Counted from the first letter of the stretch, positions 8,285 to 17,809 are shown. The stretch: DNA of 64,000 nt from an uncultured Bacteroides sp. (GCA_900766195.1 CAAFUN010000033.1:43614-107613), one strand, 5' to 3'. Translations and numbers: made by a program. Notes: generated by a model not told the origin, from the sequence alone.

Positions 8285-8976
8285 GTTATTTCGAAAATAA
8301 GTTCTTTTTGTTAGCCCTCACTTTCGGGCTATTCTTTTTCTCCAAACTGTTACAGAAAAAGACTGGAATAGTTTTACTCAATCCTATTCTATTAACCATT
8401 GCCGTTCTTATTATATTTCTGAAAATGACGGGAGTAAGTTATGAGACCTATAATGAAGGAGGACATCTTATCGAGTTCTGGCTCAAACCTGCAGTTGTAG
8501 CACTTGGAGTTCCGTTATATCTGCAACTGGAAACGATTAGGAAACAATTGATTCCTATCATACTTTCACAATTAGCAGGTTGTATTGTAGGGGTTATATC
8601 GGTAGTGCTTATAGCCAAATACATGGGAGCCTCAAAGGAAATTATCTACTCGCTTGCACCAAAATCGGTAACGACACCTATTGCTATGGAAGTCACCAAA
8701 ACATTAGGAGGAATACCTTCACTTACCGCTGCTGTAGTGGTTTGTGTGGGGCTATTAGGTGCTATTTTAGGCTTCAGGACTATGAAAATAACCCATATCG
8801 CGAGTCCTATAGCCCAAGGATTGTCCATGGGAACAGCAGCGCACGCTGTAGGCACCTCGGCTGCTATGGATATCAGTAGTAAATATGGAGCTTATGCTAG
8901 TCTCGGTTTGACAGTAAATGGTATCTTTACTGCATTATTCACCCCCACAATCTTGAGATTATTGGGGTTACTTTAA
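8281..8976 (+). CDS. lrgB: LrgB family membrane protein
   Basis: A 231-residue membrane protein with about six to seven hydrophobic segments and LrgB family signatures: LAPKSVTTPIAMEV (about residues 124-137), and SMGTAAHAVGTSAA near residue 182, which includes the conserved GT(A)xHAxGT block. It would act with LrgA as a two-part inner-membrane system (export of small carboxylates or modulation of autolysis). Its start overlaps the lrgA stop. Confidence 0.92.
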   Translation: MSYFENKFFLLALTFGLFFFSKLLQKKTGIVLLNPILLTIAVLIIFLKMTGVSYETYNEGGHLIEFWLKPAVVALGVPLYLQLETIRKQLIPIILSQLAGCIVGVISVVLIAKYMGASKEIIYSLAPKSVTTPIAMEVTKTLGGIPSLTAAVVVCVGLLGAILGFRTMKITHIASPIAQGLSMGTAAHAVGTSAAMDISSKYGAYASLGLTVNGIFTALFTPTILRLLGLL

Positions 8977-9026
8977 CAAAACGGTGATTATTTTGTTATC
9001 TTAGTCCAATCCTAACTAATTAATTT

Positions 9027-9941
9027 ATGATTTCATTTAAAGACATCGAACTAAAAGATAAAGATTTAATCACTTCCTACACCATGAAAAGTCCGAGACG
9101 AAACTGCGACTTATCTTTCTCAAATCTATGCAGTTGGCGTTTCTTATACAATACCCAGTATGCTATATTGGACGGCTTCCTCATACTTAAATTCTGGGCA
9201 GAAGACAAGCTGGTGTATATGATGCCGATAGGAAACGGTGACCTGAAAAAGGTGCTTGATGCCATGATAGAGGATTCGAAATATGAAAAGGAGCAATTTT
9301 GTATGCTTGGCGTATGTAGCGGTATGTGTGAAGAATTAAAAGAAATTATGCCGGACAGATTTCATTTTGAGGCAGACCGTGACTATACTGATTATCTCTA
9401 TCTCCGTACGGACCTAGCTACTTTGGCCGGGAAAAAATTTCAATCCAAACGAAATCACGTTAATAAATTCCGCAAAACGTACAATTATGAATATGTTCCG
9501 CTCACTCCTGATCGTATTCCCGAATGCATGGAACTTGAAGCCGAATGGTGTAAAATGAATAACTGCAATCAACATGAAGGTACGGGAAATGAACGACGGG
9601 CTTTAATATATGCTTTGCAAAACTTTGATGCACTAGGGCTGACAGGTGGAATTCTCCATGTAGATGGAAAGATTGCAGCTTTCACTTTCGGCATGCCTAT
9701 CAATGAAGACACTTTCGGTGTTCATGTCGAGAAGGCAGATACCCGTATTGACGGAGCTTATGCCATGATTAATTATGAATTTGCCAATCATATACCCGAA
9801 CAATATACTTACCTTAACCGAGAGGAAGATTTGGGTATTGAAGGGTTGCGCAAAGCTAAATTATCTTATCAGCCTGCCATCTTATTAGAAAAGTATATGG
9901 CTTTTCTTAAAGATGAGCCTCTGGAACAAATTAAATGGTAG
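9027..9941 (+). CDS. DUF2156 protein with tandem GNAT folds
   Basis: This 304-residue cytoplasmic protein resembles the DUF2156 / phosphatidylglycerol lysyltransferase C-terminal (LPG synthase) catalytic region but has no membrane domain. That group consists of two GNAT-like folds that use aminoacyl-tRNA or acyl-CoA donors. Visible features are the SPRRNCDLSFSNL N-terminal block, KKFQSKRNHVNKFRK mid-protein (a family-typical basic segment, about residues 131-145), and NREEDLGIEGLRKAK near residue 271. It is followed after 24 bases by a second GNAT protein, so they are probably co-expressed. Substrate unknown. Confidence 0.8.
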   Translation: MISFKDIELKDKDLITSYTMKSPRRNCDLSFSNLCSWRFLYNTQYAILDGFLILKFWAEDKLVYMMPIGNGDLKKVLDAMIEDSKYEKEQFCMLGVCSGMCEELKEIMPDRFHFEADRDYTDYLYLRTDLATLAGKKFQSKRNHVNKFRKTYNYEYVPLTPDRIPECMELEAEWCKMNNCNQHEGTGNERRALIYALQNFDALGLTGGILHVDGKIAAFTFGMPINEDTFGVHVEKADTRIDGAYAMINYEFANHIPEQYTYLNREEDLGIEGLRKAKLSYQPAILLEKYMAFLKDEPLEQIKW

Positions 9942-9965
9942 CCAAAAAAGGAAAGGATTAAATAT

Positions 9966-11015
9966 ATGCGTAATAAAGTAAGGAAGCTATGGGAACTTTG
10001 TTTTAACGATAGCAAAGCATTTGTAGACATGTATTTCAAACTTCGCTACAGCAATGGGGTAAATATTGCCATTGAAAGTGGTGAAGAAGTTATTGCTGCA
10101 CTTCAAATGCTACCTTACCCAATGACTTTTTGCAATACTACTATTTCAACTTCATATGTGTCAGGTGCATGTACACATCCCGACTTTCGTAACCGGGGCG
10201 TAATGCGCGAACTTCTGACGCAAACTTTCGGCAAGATGTATCGCAACGAAGTCCAGTTCTCCACACTCATTCCTGCTGAGCCCTGGTTGTTTGATTATTA
10301 CACTAAGATGGGCTACAAAACAGTTTTCAATTATGAGCTACAGACCATCAAAACACCCGTTACAGCACATATACCCGAGGGAGAAGATCTGTACGAACTA
10401 GAAAGTAGCACAACTTATAAAGAAGATGTATACCAATATCTAAATAGAAAATTGCAGGAGCGTGCTTGCTGCATTCAACATACAGCCACCGATTTCAACG
10501 TTATATTAGAAGACTTAAAGTTAGGAAAAGGCAACATCTATTTTCTGCGACAAAAGACACAATCAAACGGAAATGGAAACATTATCGCTATTGCCGTGGC
10601 TTATCCTGACGAGAACGATTCAACAATCTTACATATTGGAGAGCTTATAGCAGAGAGCGAAGAGATAAAGACAATTCTGCTCTCCTATATCGCACGAAAA
10701 GAAAGAATAAAGACGTTTCAACTTATCATTCCTTCTACAACAGAAAAGAATGCTTTGCCGCTTGGTATGGCACGCATTATTCAAGCAAAAGCCGTTTTGC
10801 AGATCTATGCTGCCAGATATCCTAAAAGAGAGCTAAATATCGCTCTTACCGATGAGCAGATTTCCAGTAACAATGGCTATTATTATCTGAATAATGGAAA
10901 ATGCATGTTCAGTTCACAGCGTTTACCGGGAGTTCATAAACAGTTTAATATCAGCGAACTTACTGGATTCATTCTATCCGACGAACATCCCTACATGAGT
11001 CTTATGCTGAATTGA
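9966..11015 (+). CDS. Eis-like GNAT acetyltransferase
   Basis: A 349-residue protein with an N-terminal GNAT domain. The acyl-CoA loop region YVSGACTHPDFRNRGVMREL (about residues 64-83) carries the RxxGxx pattern, and a mid and C-terminal part resembles the sterol-carrier-like domain of Eis-type enzymes. It would acetylate amino groups of an unknown small molecule or protein. No signal peptide. It is downstream of the DUF2156 gene and ends at a strong convergent terminator. Confidence 0.8.
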   Translation: MRNKVRKLWELCFNDSKAFVDMYFKLRYSNGVNIAIESGEEVIAALQMLPYPMTFCNTTISTSYVSGACTHPDFRNRGVMRELLTQTFGKMYRNEVQFSTLIPAEPWLFDYYTKMGYKTVFNYELQTIKTPVTAHIPEGEDLYELESSTTYKEDVYQYLNRKLQERACCIQHTATDFNVILEDLKLGKGNIYFLRQKTQSNGNGNIIAIAVAYPDENDSTILHIGELIAESEEIKTILLSYIARKERIKTFQLIIPSTTEKNALPLGMARIIQAKAVLQIYAARYPKRELNIALTDEQISSNNGYYYLNNGKCMFSSQRLPGVHKQFNISELTGFILSDEHPYMSLMLN

Positions 11016-11020
11016 CTAAC

Positions 11021-11051
11021 AAGGGCGTATCAATACTAATAACACGCCCTT
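11021..11051. terminator. Bidirectional terminator between the GNAT gene and tldE
   Basis: Stem AAGGGCGT/ACGCCCTT with a 15-base loop followed by TATATATATTT. It lies between two convergent genes and can serve both. Confidence 0.75.
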
Positions 11052-11083
11052 ATATATATTTACGCTAAAGGATAAATCCGTTA

Positions 11084-12403
11084 CTACAATCCGCTAAAAT
11101 CAACTCCTTCAAATGTCAGCGAAGGAATCTGCCAGGAAGCAGTAGGTCTTGGGTCGTTACCTACCGCTACTAAGGATTTCCACAATGTCACCATGTTTCC
11201 GGTTATATTCATCTCATTAATAGGTTGTGTCAATTTACCATTTTCTATCAGAAAGCCCTCGATACCAAAAGAAAAGTCTCCTGTACTGCTATTGGAATTA
11301 CCTCCATTGAATCCTGTTACCAAGATACCCTTCTGTACATCTGCCACCAAACCGTCTACATTTTTATCTCCGGGTTTTAATATCAATAACGAAGGAGAAC
11401 TGATAGTGGGAGCCACTCCCATTTTCTTGGCATTATAGGTATCTATGAAGTATGTTTTCAACACCCCGTTTTCAAATATAGGGCGTCGCTCGGTTGCCAC
11501 TCCTTCATTGTCGAAATAACAGGCACCGTTAGCTCCAACGATATGCGGTTCATCAGTCAGTATCATCTTCTCGGAAGTCACTTTAGTATCCAGTTTATCC
11601 AATAAGAAAGAATTCTTTTGCTGCAAAGCCGAACCATACAGAGCGTTCAACAGGGGACTAAGCAAGCGACTGGAATTCATCGCATCTACTACCATGGTAT
11701 ATTTGCCGGACTGTATCTTCTTTTGTCCCAGTTTTCTTAATACCCGCTGCAGGGCTTTTTCACCAATACCTACGTCTGGTAACTTATTATAGAACAAGCT
11801 TAACTCGTACCAACCTGAAGAAGGACGTGCCTCGCCATCTCCCTTCATAGATACAGTAGCGGAGGTAGAAAACCATGAAGTCTTGGACTCTCCTTCAAAT
11901 CCGTTACTAATTAAACGATAAGAAGCATTTTCACCATCACTATAAGAAGAATCAACTGAAATAACACGCTCATCTTTACCCATAACCTCCTCAGCCGCCT
12001 TGCGAGCTCTTTCCACTTTATCATCAGGATTAATAGAATAAAATGCGGGGTCAAACAAGTTTAAGTCAGGCTTTCCTCCTTTATAATATCGGGAGGGATC
12101 AGGTAAAACACGAGCCTCATCTGGAGCCAGATAGCGGGTTGAGTCAATTGCTGTTTTTATAAAGTTCTCCAATTCCGCTTTTTCCAAACGGTTGGTAGAA
12201 TAAGTTCCATAGCGCCCATCTACATACAAACTCATACTCAAACCATTCTCTGAAGCTTGCTGAAGACGATCTATCTTTGCATCACGCAGTTCAAACGAAG
12301 AGTTGGAGTTGGCATACAGCACCACTTTAGCAGCCTGGCATCCGTTCTTCAAAGCAAAGTCCATAGCCCATTGAGCCTGTTTTTTATTGTTGTCTGTTAT
12401 CAT
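11084..12403 (-). CDS. pmbA: TldE/PmbA-like protease subunit
   Basis: A 439-residue TldD/PmbA family protein that lacks the HExxxH metal motif, as expected for the TldE (PmbA) partner. TldD and TldE form a heterodimeric zinc protease that trims unfolded peptides, for example in maturation of microcins and RiPPs. Family features are DARVISVDSSYSDGE-type mid-protein sequence near residues 145-155, FDNEGVATERRPIFENG (about residues 297-313) and GFNGGNSNSSTGDFSFGIEG near residue 367. It follows tldD by 33 bases. No signal peptide, unlike its partner. Confidence 0.9.
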   Translation of the reverse strand: MITDNNKKQAQWAMDFALKNGCQAAKVVLYANSNSSFELRDAKIDRLQQASENGLSMSLYVDGRYGTYSTNRLEKAELENFIKTAIDSTRYLAPDEARVLPDPSRYYKGGKPDLNLFDPAFYSINPDDKVERARKAAEEVMGKDERVISVDSSYSDGENASYRLISNGFEGESKTSWFSTSATVSMKGDGEARPSSGWYELSLFYNKLPDVGIGEKALQRVLRKLGQKKIQSGKYTMVVDAMNSSRLLSPLLNALYGSALQQKNSFLLDKLDTKVTSEKMILTDEPHIVGANGACYFDNEGVATERRPIFENGVLKTYFIDTYNAKKMGVAPTISSPSLLILKPGDKNVDGLVADVQKGILVTGFNGGNSNSSTGDFSFGIEGFLIENGKLTQPINEMNITGNMVTLWKSLVAVGNDPRPTASWQIPSLTFEGVDFSGL

Positions 12404-12436
12404 TGTTTCTGCTGATATTCGTTAAAACATTAAAAC

Positions 12437-13975
12437 TTAGCTTTCGCCACCTACAGTGAGCTTGCTCACCAAAGCAGAAGGCATACCGCACGTCACCGGA
12501 CAAGACTGCCCGTCTTTTCCGCAAGTCCACGTATTATTGTCTATCTTATCATTGTCAGCCACCATTGTGATTGCCGCCAATGCTTTCGGACCATTACCTA
12601 TTATATTTATGTCTTTGATGGGTTGGGTCAATTTACCATCTTCTATGAGATAACCTGATTTGACGAAGAACGTAAAATCACCGGCACCAATCTGTACCTG
12701 CCCATTTGTGAAATTATCTACGTATATACCTTTTTTCACAGAAGAGATAATATCCTCTTCCTTCATATTTCCAGTTTCCATATAGGTAGCACGCATACGA
12801 GGAATAGGAGCATTACGAAACGTATCACGCCTACCGTTTCCCGTTGGAGGTACTCCGTAATGTTTAGAACTGATGCGATCATGCAGATAACTAGTCAGAA
12901 CTCCGTCCTTAACAATATACGTTTTCTGTCCTTCCACACCTTCATCATCAAAATTCACGGAACCACGATTGAAAGGTATAGTGCCATCATCTACCACATT
13001 GATATGTTCGTCGCATACTTTCTTATTCAATAAGTCGGAGAAGATGGAGACCTTCTTACGGTTAAAGTCTGCTTCAAAAGCATGTCCTATTGCCTCGTGC
13101 AACAATATACCTGAACCTCCTGCGCCCATTACCACAGGCATTTCACCGCCCTTGGGTTTCACCGCCTTAAAAAGAAGAGCTGTCTTATCTACAGCCTCAC
13201 GGGCAAGCATATCCACTAAATCATCAGTCATGAATTCAAATCCCTTGCGGTATGAACGAGAAGCATAATTGTTTTCCGTACGTCCATTCTCCTCCATGAT
13301 GCAGAATGCAGAATAAGACACCATTGGACGATAATCGTAATAGCTGATGCCTTCCGAATTGCAGAAAAGCACATGTGTGGTACTATCATTCAGACTAGCC
13401 TGAACTTTCTTTACACGGCTATCCAGGGAGAAAATCTTATCATTCAGCTTTTGTAAATAAGGAATCTTAGCTTTTAGGCTAACCTCTTCCCAAGGAGTTA
13501 CCACAGCATAACGATTATCTTTAAGTACCTTCTCCTTCAGTCCTACAGGCTTCACAGACTTCCCAGCCGATGCAATGCGAGCCGCTGTACGTGCAGCACG
13601 TATCATTTCATCCAAAACGACACCTTCCACATAAGCATATCCCGTCTGGTCGCCCGAAAGCACCCGCACTCCCATTCCAAAATCAATATTGGCATTGCAA
13701 TTATTCACCTTACCGTCCATCAGACTAGCTCCATGGCTAAAGGTATGTTCAAAATAAAGGTCTGCATAATCTCCTCCCTTTTCAAGAGCAGCAGTCAACA
13801 CCTTTCTCATATCAGCCTCAGACACACCAAAGTGAATCATAGCAGCAGCTACAGCCGATTTATTATTCGTTTTGCCCAAGGCCCCCTGTACAGATCCAGG
13901 CAAAGCAAAAGATGGTGCAGCCAACGAGCCTAAGACGGCCAGGCCACCTGTTCGTAAGAAATGTCGTCTATCCAT
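12437..13975 (-). CDS. tldD: TldD-like metalloprotease with an N-terminal Tat-like signal
   Basis: A 512-residue TldD family metallopeptidase. The zinc-binding helix HEAIGH is at residues 293-298 and continues with FEAD. The N-terminus differs from the cytoplasmic enterobacterial enzyme: it starts MDRRHFLRTGGLAVLGSLAA, a twin-arginine-like signal with a hydrophobic stretch and a possible cleavage after SFA. That adds about 30-40 residues to the usual length of around 480. If real, TldD would be exported while TldE (no signal) would not. The gene lies 37 bases after cdaA, in the apparent operon folP-cdaA-tldD-tldE. Confidence 0.9.
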   Translation of the reverse strand: MDRRHFLRTGGLAVLGSLAAPSFALPGSVQGALGKTNNKSAVAAAMIHFGVSEADMRKVLTAALEKGGDYADLYFEHTFSHGASLMDGKVNNCNANIDFGMGVRVLSGDQTGYAYVEGVVLDEMIRAARTAARIASAGKSVKPVGLKEKVLKDNRYAVVTPWEEVSLKAKIPYLQKLNDKIFSLDSRVKKVQASLNDSTTHVLFCNSEGISYYDYRPMVSYSAFCIMEENGRTENNYASRSYRKGFEFMTDDLVDMLAREAVDKTALLFKAVKPKGGEMPVVMGAGGSGILLHEAIGHAFEADFNRKKVSIFSDLLNKKVCDEHINVVDDGTIPFNRGSVNFDDEGVEGQKTYIVKDGVLTSYLHDRISSKHYGVPPTGNGRRDTFRNAPIPRMRATYMETGNMKEEDIISSVKKGIYVDNFTNGQVQIGAGDFTFFVKSGYLIEDGKLTQPIKDINIIGNGPKALAAITMVADNDKIDNNTWTCGKDGQSCPVTCGMPSALVSKLTVGGES

Positions 13976-14012
13976 GTCTAATTCAATTGATATACTGTAA
14001 TAATAGATGCAC

Positions 14013-14777
14013 TTAATCTTCTTTCGTCAAGAGACTTTCCAATTCTTCGGCATTCAAACGAAGATGGAATTGTCCTTTGTAGGCGACAGATATAGCACCT
14101 GTCTCTTCCGATACAATAATGGCAAGTGCATCCGATTCCTGTGAAATACCCATTGCGGCCCGGTGCCTTAACCCAAGTTCTTTGGGAATATCCAGACTAT
14201 GGGAGACTGGCAATATACACCCTGCTGCCTTAATGCGTCCCTTGCTAATAACCATGGCCCCATCATGTAGCGGACTATTTTTAAAGAATATATTTTCGAT
14301 TAACCTCTGATTGATATCAGCATTTATAATTTCACCCGTTCGCACCACATCATCAAGAGGCAAATTACGTTCTATAACAATAAGAGCGCCGACCTTCTGC
14401 TTGGCCATACTGATGCATGCCATCACGATAGACATTATCTCCTCATGCTTTACTACATCTTTCTTGTTGCCTGTGAGGAATCTCACTAATGCACTGGCAT
14501 GTTGATGAGAGCCTAGTGTCAGTAAGAAACGTCGGATTTCATCTTGAAAAATAATAATTAAAGCCAAAACACCGACACTTACCAGTTTGTCGAAGATAGA
14601 ACCGAGAAGTCTCATTTCCAAGACCTGAGAGACGACCAGCCAGATCACAATGAAAACCATTATGCCGGTAAAGACATGAATAGAGCCCGAAGCCTTCATC
14701 ACTTTATAACTATAATAAAGCAAGAAAGCAACCAACAGAATGTCGATGAAATCTTTTATGCCAAATTCAAAAAACAA
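14013..14777 (-). CDS. cdaA: Diadenylate cyclase CdaA
   Basis: A 254-residue membrane-bound enzyme that makes cyclic di-AMP from two ATP. Three N-terminal hydrophobic segments (about residues 10-75) precede a DisA_N catalytic domain with intact DGA (172-174) and RHR (204-206) motifs. Cyclic di-AMP commonly controls potassium, osmolyte and cell-wall homeostasis. The gene starts 7 bases after the folP stop and precedes tldD, so it is in the middle of an operon. No cdaR regulator gene is adjacent, unlike the Firmicutes arrangement. Confidence 0.95.
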   Translation of the reverse strand: MFFEFGIKDFIDILLVAFLLYYSYKVMKASGSIHVFTGIMVFIVIWLVVSQVLEMRLLGSIFDKLVSVGVLALIIIFQDEIRRFLLTLGSHQHASALVRFLTGNKKDVVKHEEIMSIVMACISMAKQKVGALIVIERNLPLDDVVRTGEIINADINQRLIENIFFKNSPLHDGAMVISKGRIKAAGCILPVSHSLDIPKELGLRHRAAMGISQESDALAIIVSEETGAISVAYKGQFHLRLNAEELESLLTKED

Positions 14778-14784
14778 GGTCCGA

Positions 14785-15651
14785 TCAATTTAAAGGTTCT
14801 TTATTCATTTTATTCATTGCATCCACAATCTTCACAGCTTCCACCGCCTCACGCACATCGTGCACCCGTATGATATTAGCTCCTTTCGTCAGACAGATGG
14901 TATTGAGCACGGCAGTACCGTTCAGTGCCTCTTGCGGAGTAATACCTAGCAGTTTATAAATCATAGACTTGCGCGAGACACCTACTAGTAAAGGTAACTC
15001 AAAAATACGAAAGTCATCCAGATGCGCCAAAAGTTCATAGTTATGCTGTAAGGTTTTGCCAAAGCCAAACCCCGGATCAAGAATCATATCTTTAACTCCT
15101 AAGTCACGCAATAGCTGTACCTTCTTGGCAAAGTATAAAAACACTTCTTCCAACAAATTATCATACTGAGGCTCCTTTTGCATATTCTGCGGAGTACCTT
15201 GCATGTGCATCATAATATAAGGAACATTCAACTCCGCCACCGTAGGAAACATCTCCGCATCCATTTCTCCAGCAGAAATGTCATTGATTATTGCCACACC
15301 ATATTCTTCCACACACATACGAGCCACATCTGCACGAAAAGTGTCTACCGAAACAATAGCATCGGGGTGGTTCTTGCGGATCACAGTCAATCCCATACGC
15401 AATCGTTCCATCTCTTCTTTAGCAGTGATATGTTCCGCATCAGGCCGTGACGAATAAGCTCCAACATCTATTATTTGGGCACCCTCATTCAGTATACAGT
15501 CTACTCGTTTAGCAATGGTCAATTCGTTCTGCATGCGGCTCTCTGCATAAAAAGAGTCCGGAGTAACATTCAGAATGCCCATCACGCAAGGAGTTGAGAG
15601 ATCGAGTAAGGAACCGTTGACATTAATATATTTTGGAGGAAGCTTATCCAT
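14785..15651 (-). CDS. folP: Dihydropteroate synthase
   Basis: A 288-residue TIM-barrel enzyme that joins p-aminobenzoate to the pterin pyrophosphate in folate synthesis, the target of sulfonamides. Motifs are GILNVTPDSFY (about residues 24-34), IDVGAYSSRPDAE (about residues 60-72), and the late GVSRKSMIYKLLG (about residues 223-235), which carries the conserved SRK. Length is normal. It heads the operon with cdaA and has a -7 element 29 bases before its ATG. Confidence 0.95.
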   Translation of the reverse strand: MDKLPPKYINVNGSLLDLSTPCVMGILNVTPDSFYAESRMQNELTIAKRVDCILNEGAQIIDVGAYSSRPDAEHITAKEEMERLRMGLTVIRKNHPDAIVSVDTFRADVARMCVEEYGVAIINDISAGEMDAEMFPTVAELNVPYIMMHMQGTPQNMQKEPQYDNLLEEVFLYFAKKVQLLRDLGVKDMILDPGFGFGKTLQHNYELLAHLDDFRIFELPLLVGVSRKSMIYKLLGITPQEALNGTAVLNTICLTKGANIIRVHDVREAVEAVKIVDAMNKMNKEPLN

Positions 15652-15680
15652 GAATGGTATTTTTTCACATTGTTATTATG

Positions 15681-15688
15681 CAAATGTA
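15681..15688 (-). promoter_or_regulatory. -7 promoter element of the folP-cdaA-tldDE operon
   Basis: The minus strand reads TACATTTG, a perfect TAnnTTTG match, 29 bases before the folP ATG. No -33 TTTG at standard spacing. Confidence 0.5.
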
Positions 15689-15776
15689 AACAAAAAAGGG
15701 CTTCAGAAAACATAAAAACAATAAAAAACAAAAAAACATTATTTGCAGTAGCGTAGTATCATAGTTGAGAATAGTC

Positions 15777-15784
15777 TATCTTTG
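15777..15784 (+). promoter_or_regulatory. -7 promoter element of murF, which decides the start
   Basis: TATCTTTG is a perfect match. Transcription would begin near 15790, past the upstream ATG at 15787, so translation should start at the ATG at 15829. Confidence 0.5.
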
Positions 15785-15828
15785 CAATGATTAGAAAAAA
15801 GAAGAATAACGTTGAAAAAAAGAAAGTT

Positions 15829-17127
15829 ATGGATATAACTGCGCTTTATCAAATATTTTTAGAATGTAGCTGCGTCACTACCGACAGCCGGAATTGTCCG
15901 CAAGACTCATTGTTTTTCGCTCTAAAAGGTGACACATTTAATGGTAACACATTTGCTTCCAAAGCATTGGAAAGTGGTAGTAAATACGTCATCGTAGACG
16001 AGGCAAATTGCATTCCCCCGAAAGACAACCGCTACCTTCTAGTAAAGAACTGTCTGCAAACGCTGCAACAATTGGCCAACTACCACCGACGCCAGATGGG
16101 TACCCGTCTTATTGGCATCACTGGTACCAATGGAAAAACGACAACCAAGGAATTGATTTCCTGTGTTCTTTCTCAAGCATACCATATTCTTCATACGGAA
16201 GGAAATTTAAACAACCATATAGGAGTTCCGCTCACCCTCTTAAAACTGAAAGCCGAGCATGATTTAGGTATTATTGAGATGGGCGCTAGCCATCCCGGCG
16301 ATATCAAAGAACTGGCTCATATTGCAGAACCCGATTATGGCATAATAACCAATGTAGGTAAGGCCCATCTTGAAGGTTTCGGATCATTTGAAGGGGTGAT
16401 CAAAACAAAAGGAGAACTCTATGATTACCTGAGAGCACGTGGTGATTCCACCATCTTCATTCATTATGACAACAATTACCTAAAAGATATTGCTTGGGGA
16501 CTAAATGAAATCTTCTATGGTAGTGAAGATGAATTGTACGTCAATGGTCATGTCACCGACAATTCCCCGTTTCTTGCATTTGAGTGGAAAGCCGGCAAAG
16601 ACGGTGAGCACCATGAAGTGCGCACCCATCTTATAGGTGAATATAACTTTCCCAATGCACTGGCTGCTGTCACTATCGGACGTTTCTTTGGCGTAGAACC
16701 TCAAAAGATTGATGCTGCTTTGCGGGAATATGTTCCTCATAACAACCGTTCGCAACTCCAACAGACCACAGACAATACACTTATTATTGATGCCTATAAC
16801 GCCAATCCCAGCAGCATGATGGCTTCAATAGGCAATTTCCACAACATGAAGACCGATGGCAAAATGCTTATATTGGGTGACATGCGTGAATTAGGGAAAG
16901 ACAGTGCGGATGAGCATCAAAACATTGTGAACTATCTGGAAAAGTGCGGGTTTAAAGATGTTGTTCTAGTTGGCGACTTATTTGCAGCAACTCGCAATGA
17001 ATATACTACGTATCCCAATGTACAAGCTCTTATTAATGCATTGCAGGCAGACAAGCCTCATGGGAAGACCATTTTGATAAAGGGATCAAATGGGATAAAA
17101 CTGAGTTCAATAGTAGGCTACCTCTAA
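15829..17127 (+). CDS. murF: UDP-N-acetylmuramoyl-tripeptide--D-alanyl-D-alanine ligase
   Basis: MurF, about 432 residues from the ATG at 15829 (MDITALYQIF). It adds D-Ala-D-Ala to the UDP-MurNAc-tripeptide in the cytoplasm, the last soluble step of peptidoglycan precursor synthesis. Mur ligase features in order: an N-terminal domain with TTDSRNCPQDSLFFALKG, the ATP loop GTNGKTTTKE (about residues 99-108), the GNLNNHIGVPLTLL block typical of MurF, and a C-terminal domain with DAYNANPSSM and ILGDMRELG. An upstream in-frame ATG at 15787 gives a lysine-rich extension and would lie before the predicted transcription start. It is away from the dcw cluster. Confidence 0.94.
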   Translation: MDITALYQIFLECSCVTTDSRNCPQDSLFFALKGDTFNGNTFASKALESGSKYVIVDEANCIPPKDNRYLLVKNCLQTLQQLANYHRRQMGTRLIGITGTNGKTTTKELISCVLSQAYHILHTEGNLNNHIGVPLTLLKLKAEHDLGIIEMGASHPGDIKELAHIAEPDYGIITNVGKAHLEGFGSFEGVIKTKGELYDYLRARGDSTIFIHYDNNYLKDIAWGLNEIFYGSEDELYVNGHVTDNSPFLAFEWKAGKDGEHHEVRTHLIGEYNFPNALAAVTIGRFFGVEPQKIDAALREYVPHNNRSQLQQTTDNTLIIDAYNANPSSMMASIGNFHNMKTDGKMLILGDMRELGKDSADEHQNIVNYLEKCGFKDVVLVGDLFAATRNEYTTYPNVQALINALQADKPHGKTILIKGSNGIKLSSIVGYL

Positions 17128-17368
17128 TGGAAATAGTGATTAAATAGATTCGGTGTCCGGTGGCTGAAATGATGACAGATGAAGACTATGAAGGTTGAAT
17201 AAAAAAATGATTTTACAATAAATCGGATTGATCAATTATCCGCATATTGATACTGCTGCCATCACGCTCTCTACTAAAAGTTCAAACAAATAGCAGAGCA
17301 TTTTGGAATCAGTACGCGAACGGTAATATCACCACATGATAAGCAACATGCCATTCTAAATAAGACTC

Positions 17369-17776
17369 TCATCGGCGAAAGGAGCGTTTACTTTTCAGCA
17401 TGCGTGGACGTAGTAGGAAATAACCTATCAGCGAAGCAATAGTAGCTCCAATGGTATTTGCAGCAAAATCACGCCAATCACCTCCTCGGTATGTCGTGCA
17501 ATATTCTTGCAACAGTTCAACAATACCGCTAAACAATACCGGACAAAGATATGCGCCTACCCATGCATGCCAAATAGGAGTATTTCTCTGCCGATGCGTT
17601 CGTAGAAATTCAATCCACAACATACCGGACATACCCATATACATGCAAATATGAACTACTTTATCGATATTTGGAATAGTATCCAATTCCGTTGAAGGTG
17701 GTTTAAAGAAAGAAAGATAAATCACGATCAAGATAATAGTCAATGAAATGGGATATTTCTTTATATAATACATCAT
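17369..17776 (-). CDS. VanZ-like membrane protein
   Basis: A 135-residue membrane protein with about four hydrophobic segments and the VanZ family pattern: a DKVVHICMYMGMSGMLW stretch (about residues 44-60) and a late GGDWRDFAANTIGATIAS (about residues 98-115). VanZ in enterococci gives low-level teicoplanin resistance, but most Bacteroidota members have no known role and are not resistance genes. A -7 element (TACATTTG on the minus strand) lies at 17802-17809. Confidence 0.82.
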   Translation of the reverse strand: MMYYIKKYPISLTIILIVIYLSFFKPPSTELDTIPNIDKVVHICMYMGMSGMLWIEFLRTHRQRNTPIWHAWVGAYLCPVLFSGIVELLQEYCTTYRGGDWRDFAANTIGATIASLIGYFLLRPRMLKSKRSFRR

Positions 17777-17801
17777 TGGAACAAGACTTTATAGTAATGC
17801 G

Positions 17802-17809
17802 CAAATGTA
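17802..17809 (-). promoter_or_regulatory. -7 promoter element of the VanZ-like gene
   Basis: Minus strand TACATTTG, 26 bases before the ATG at 17776. Confidence 0.45.
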
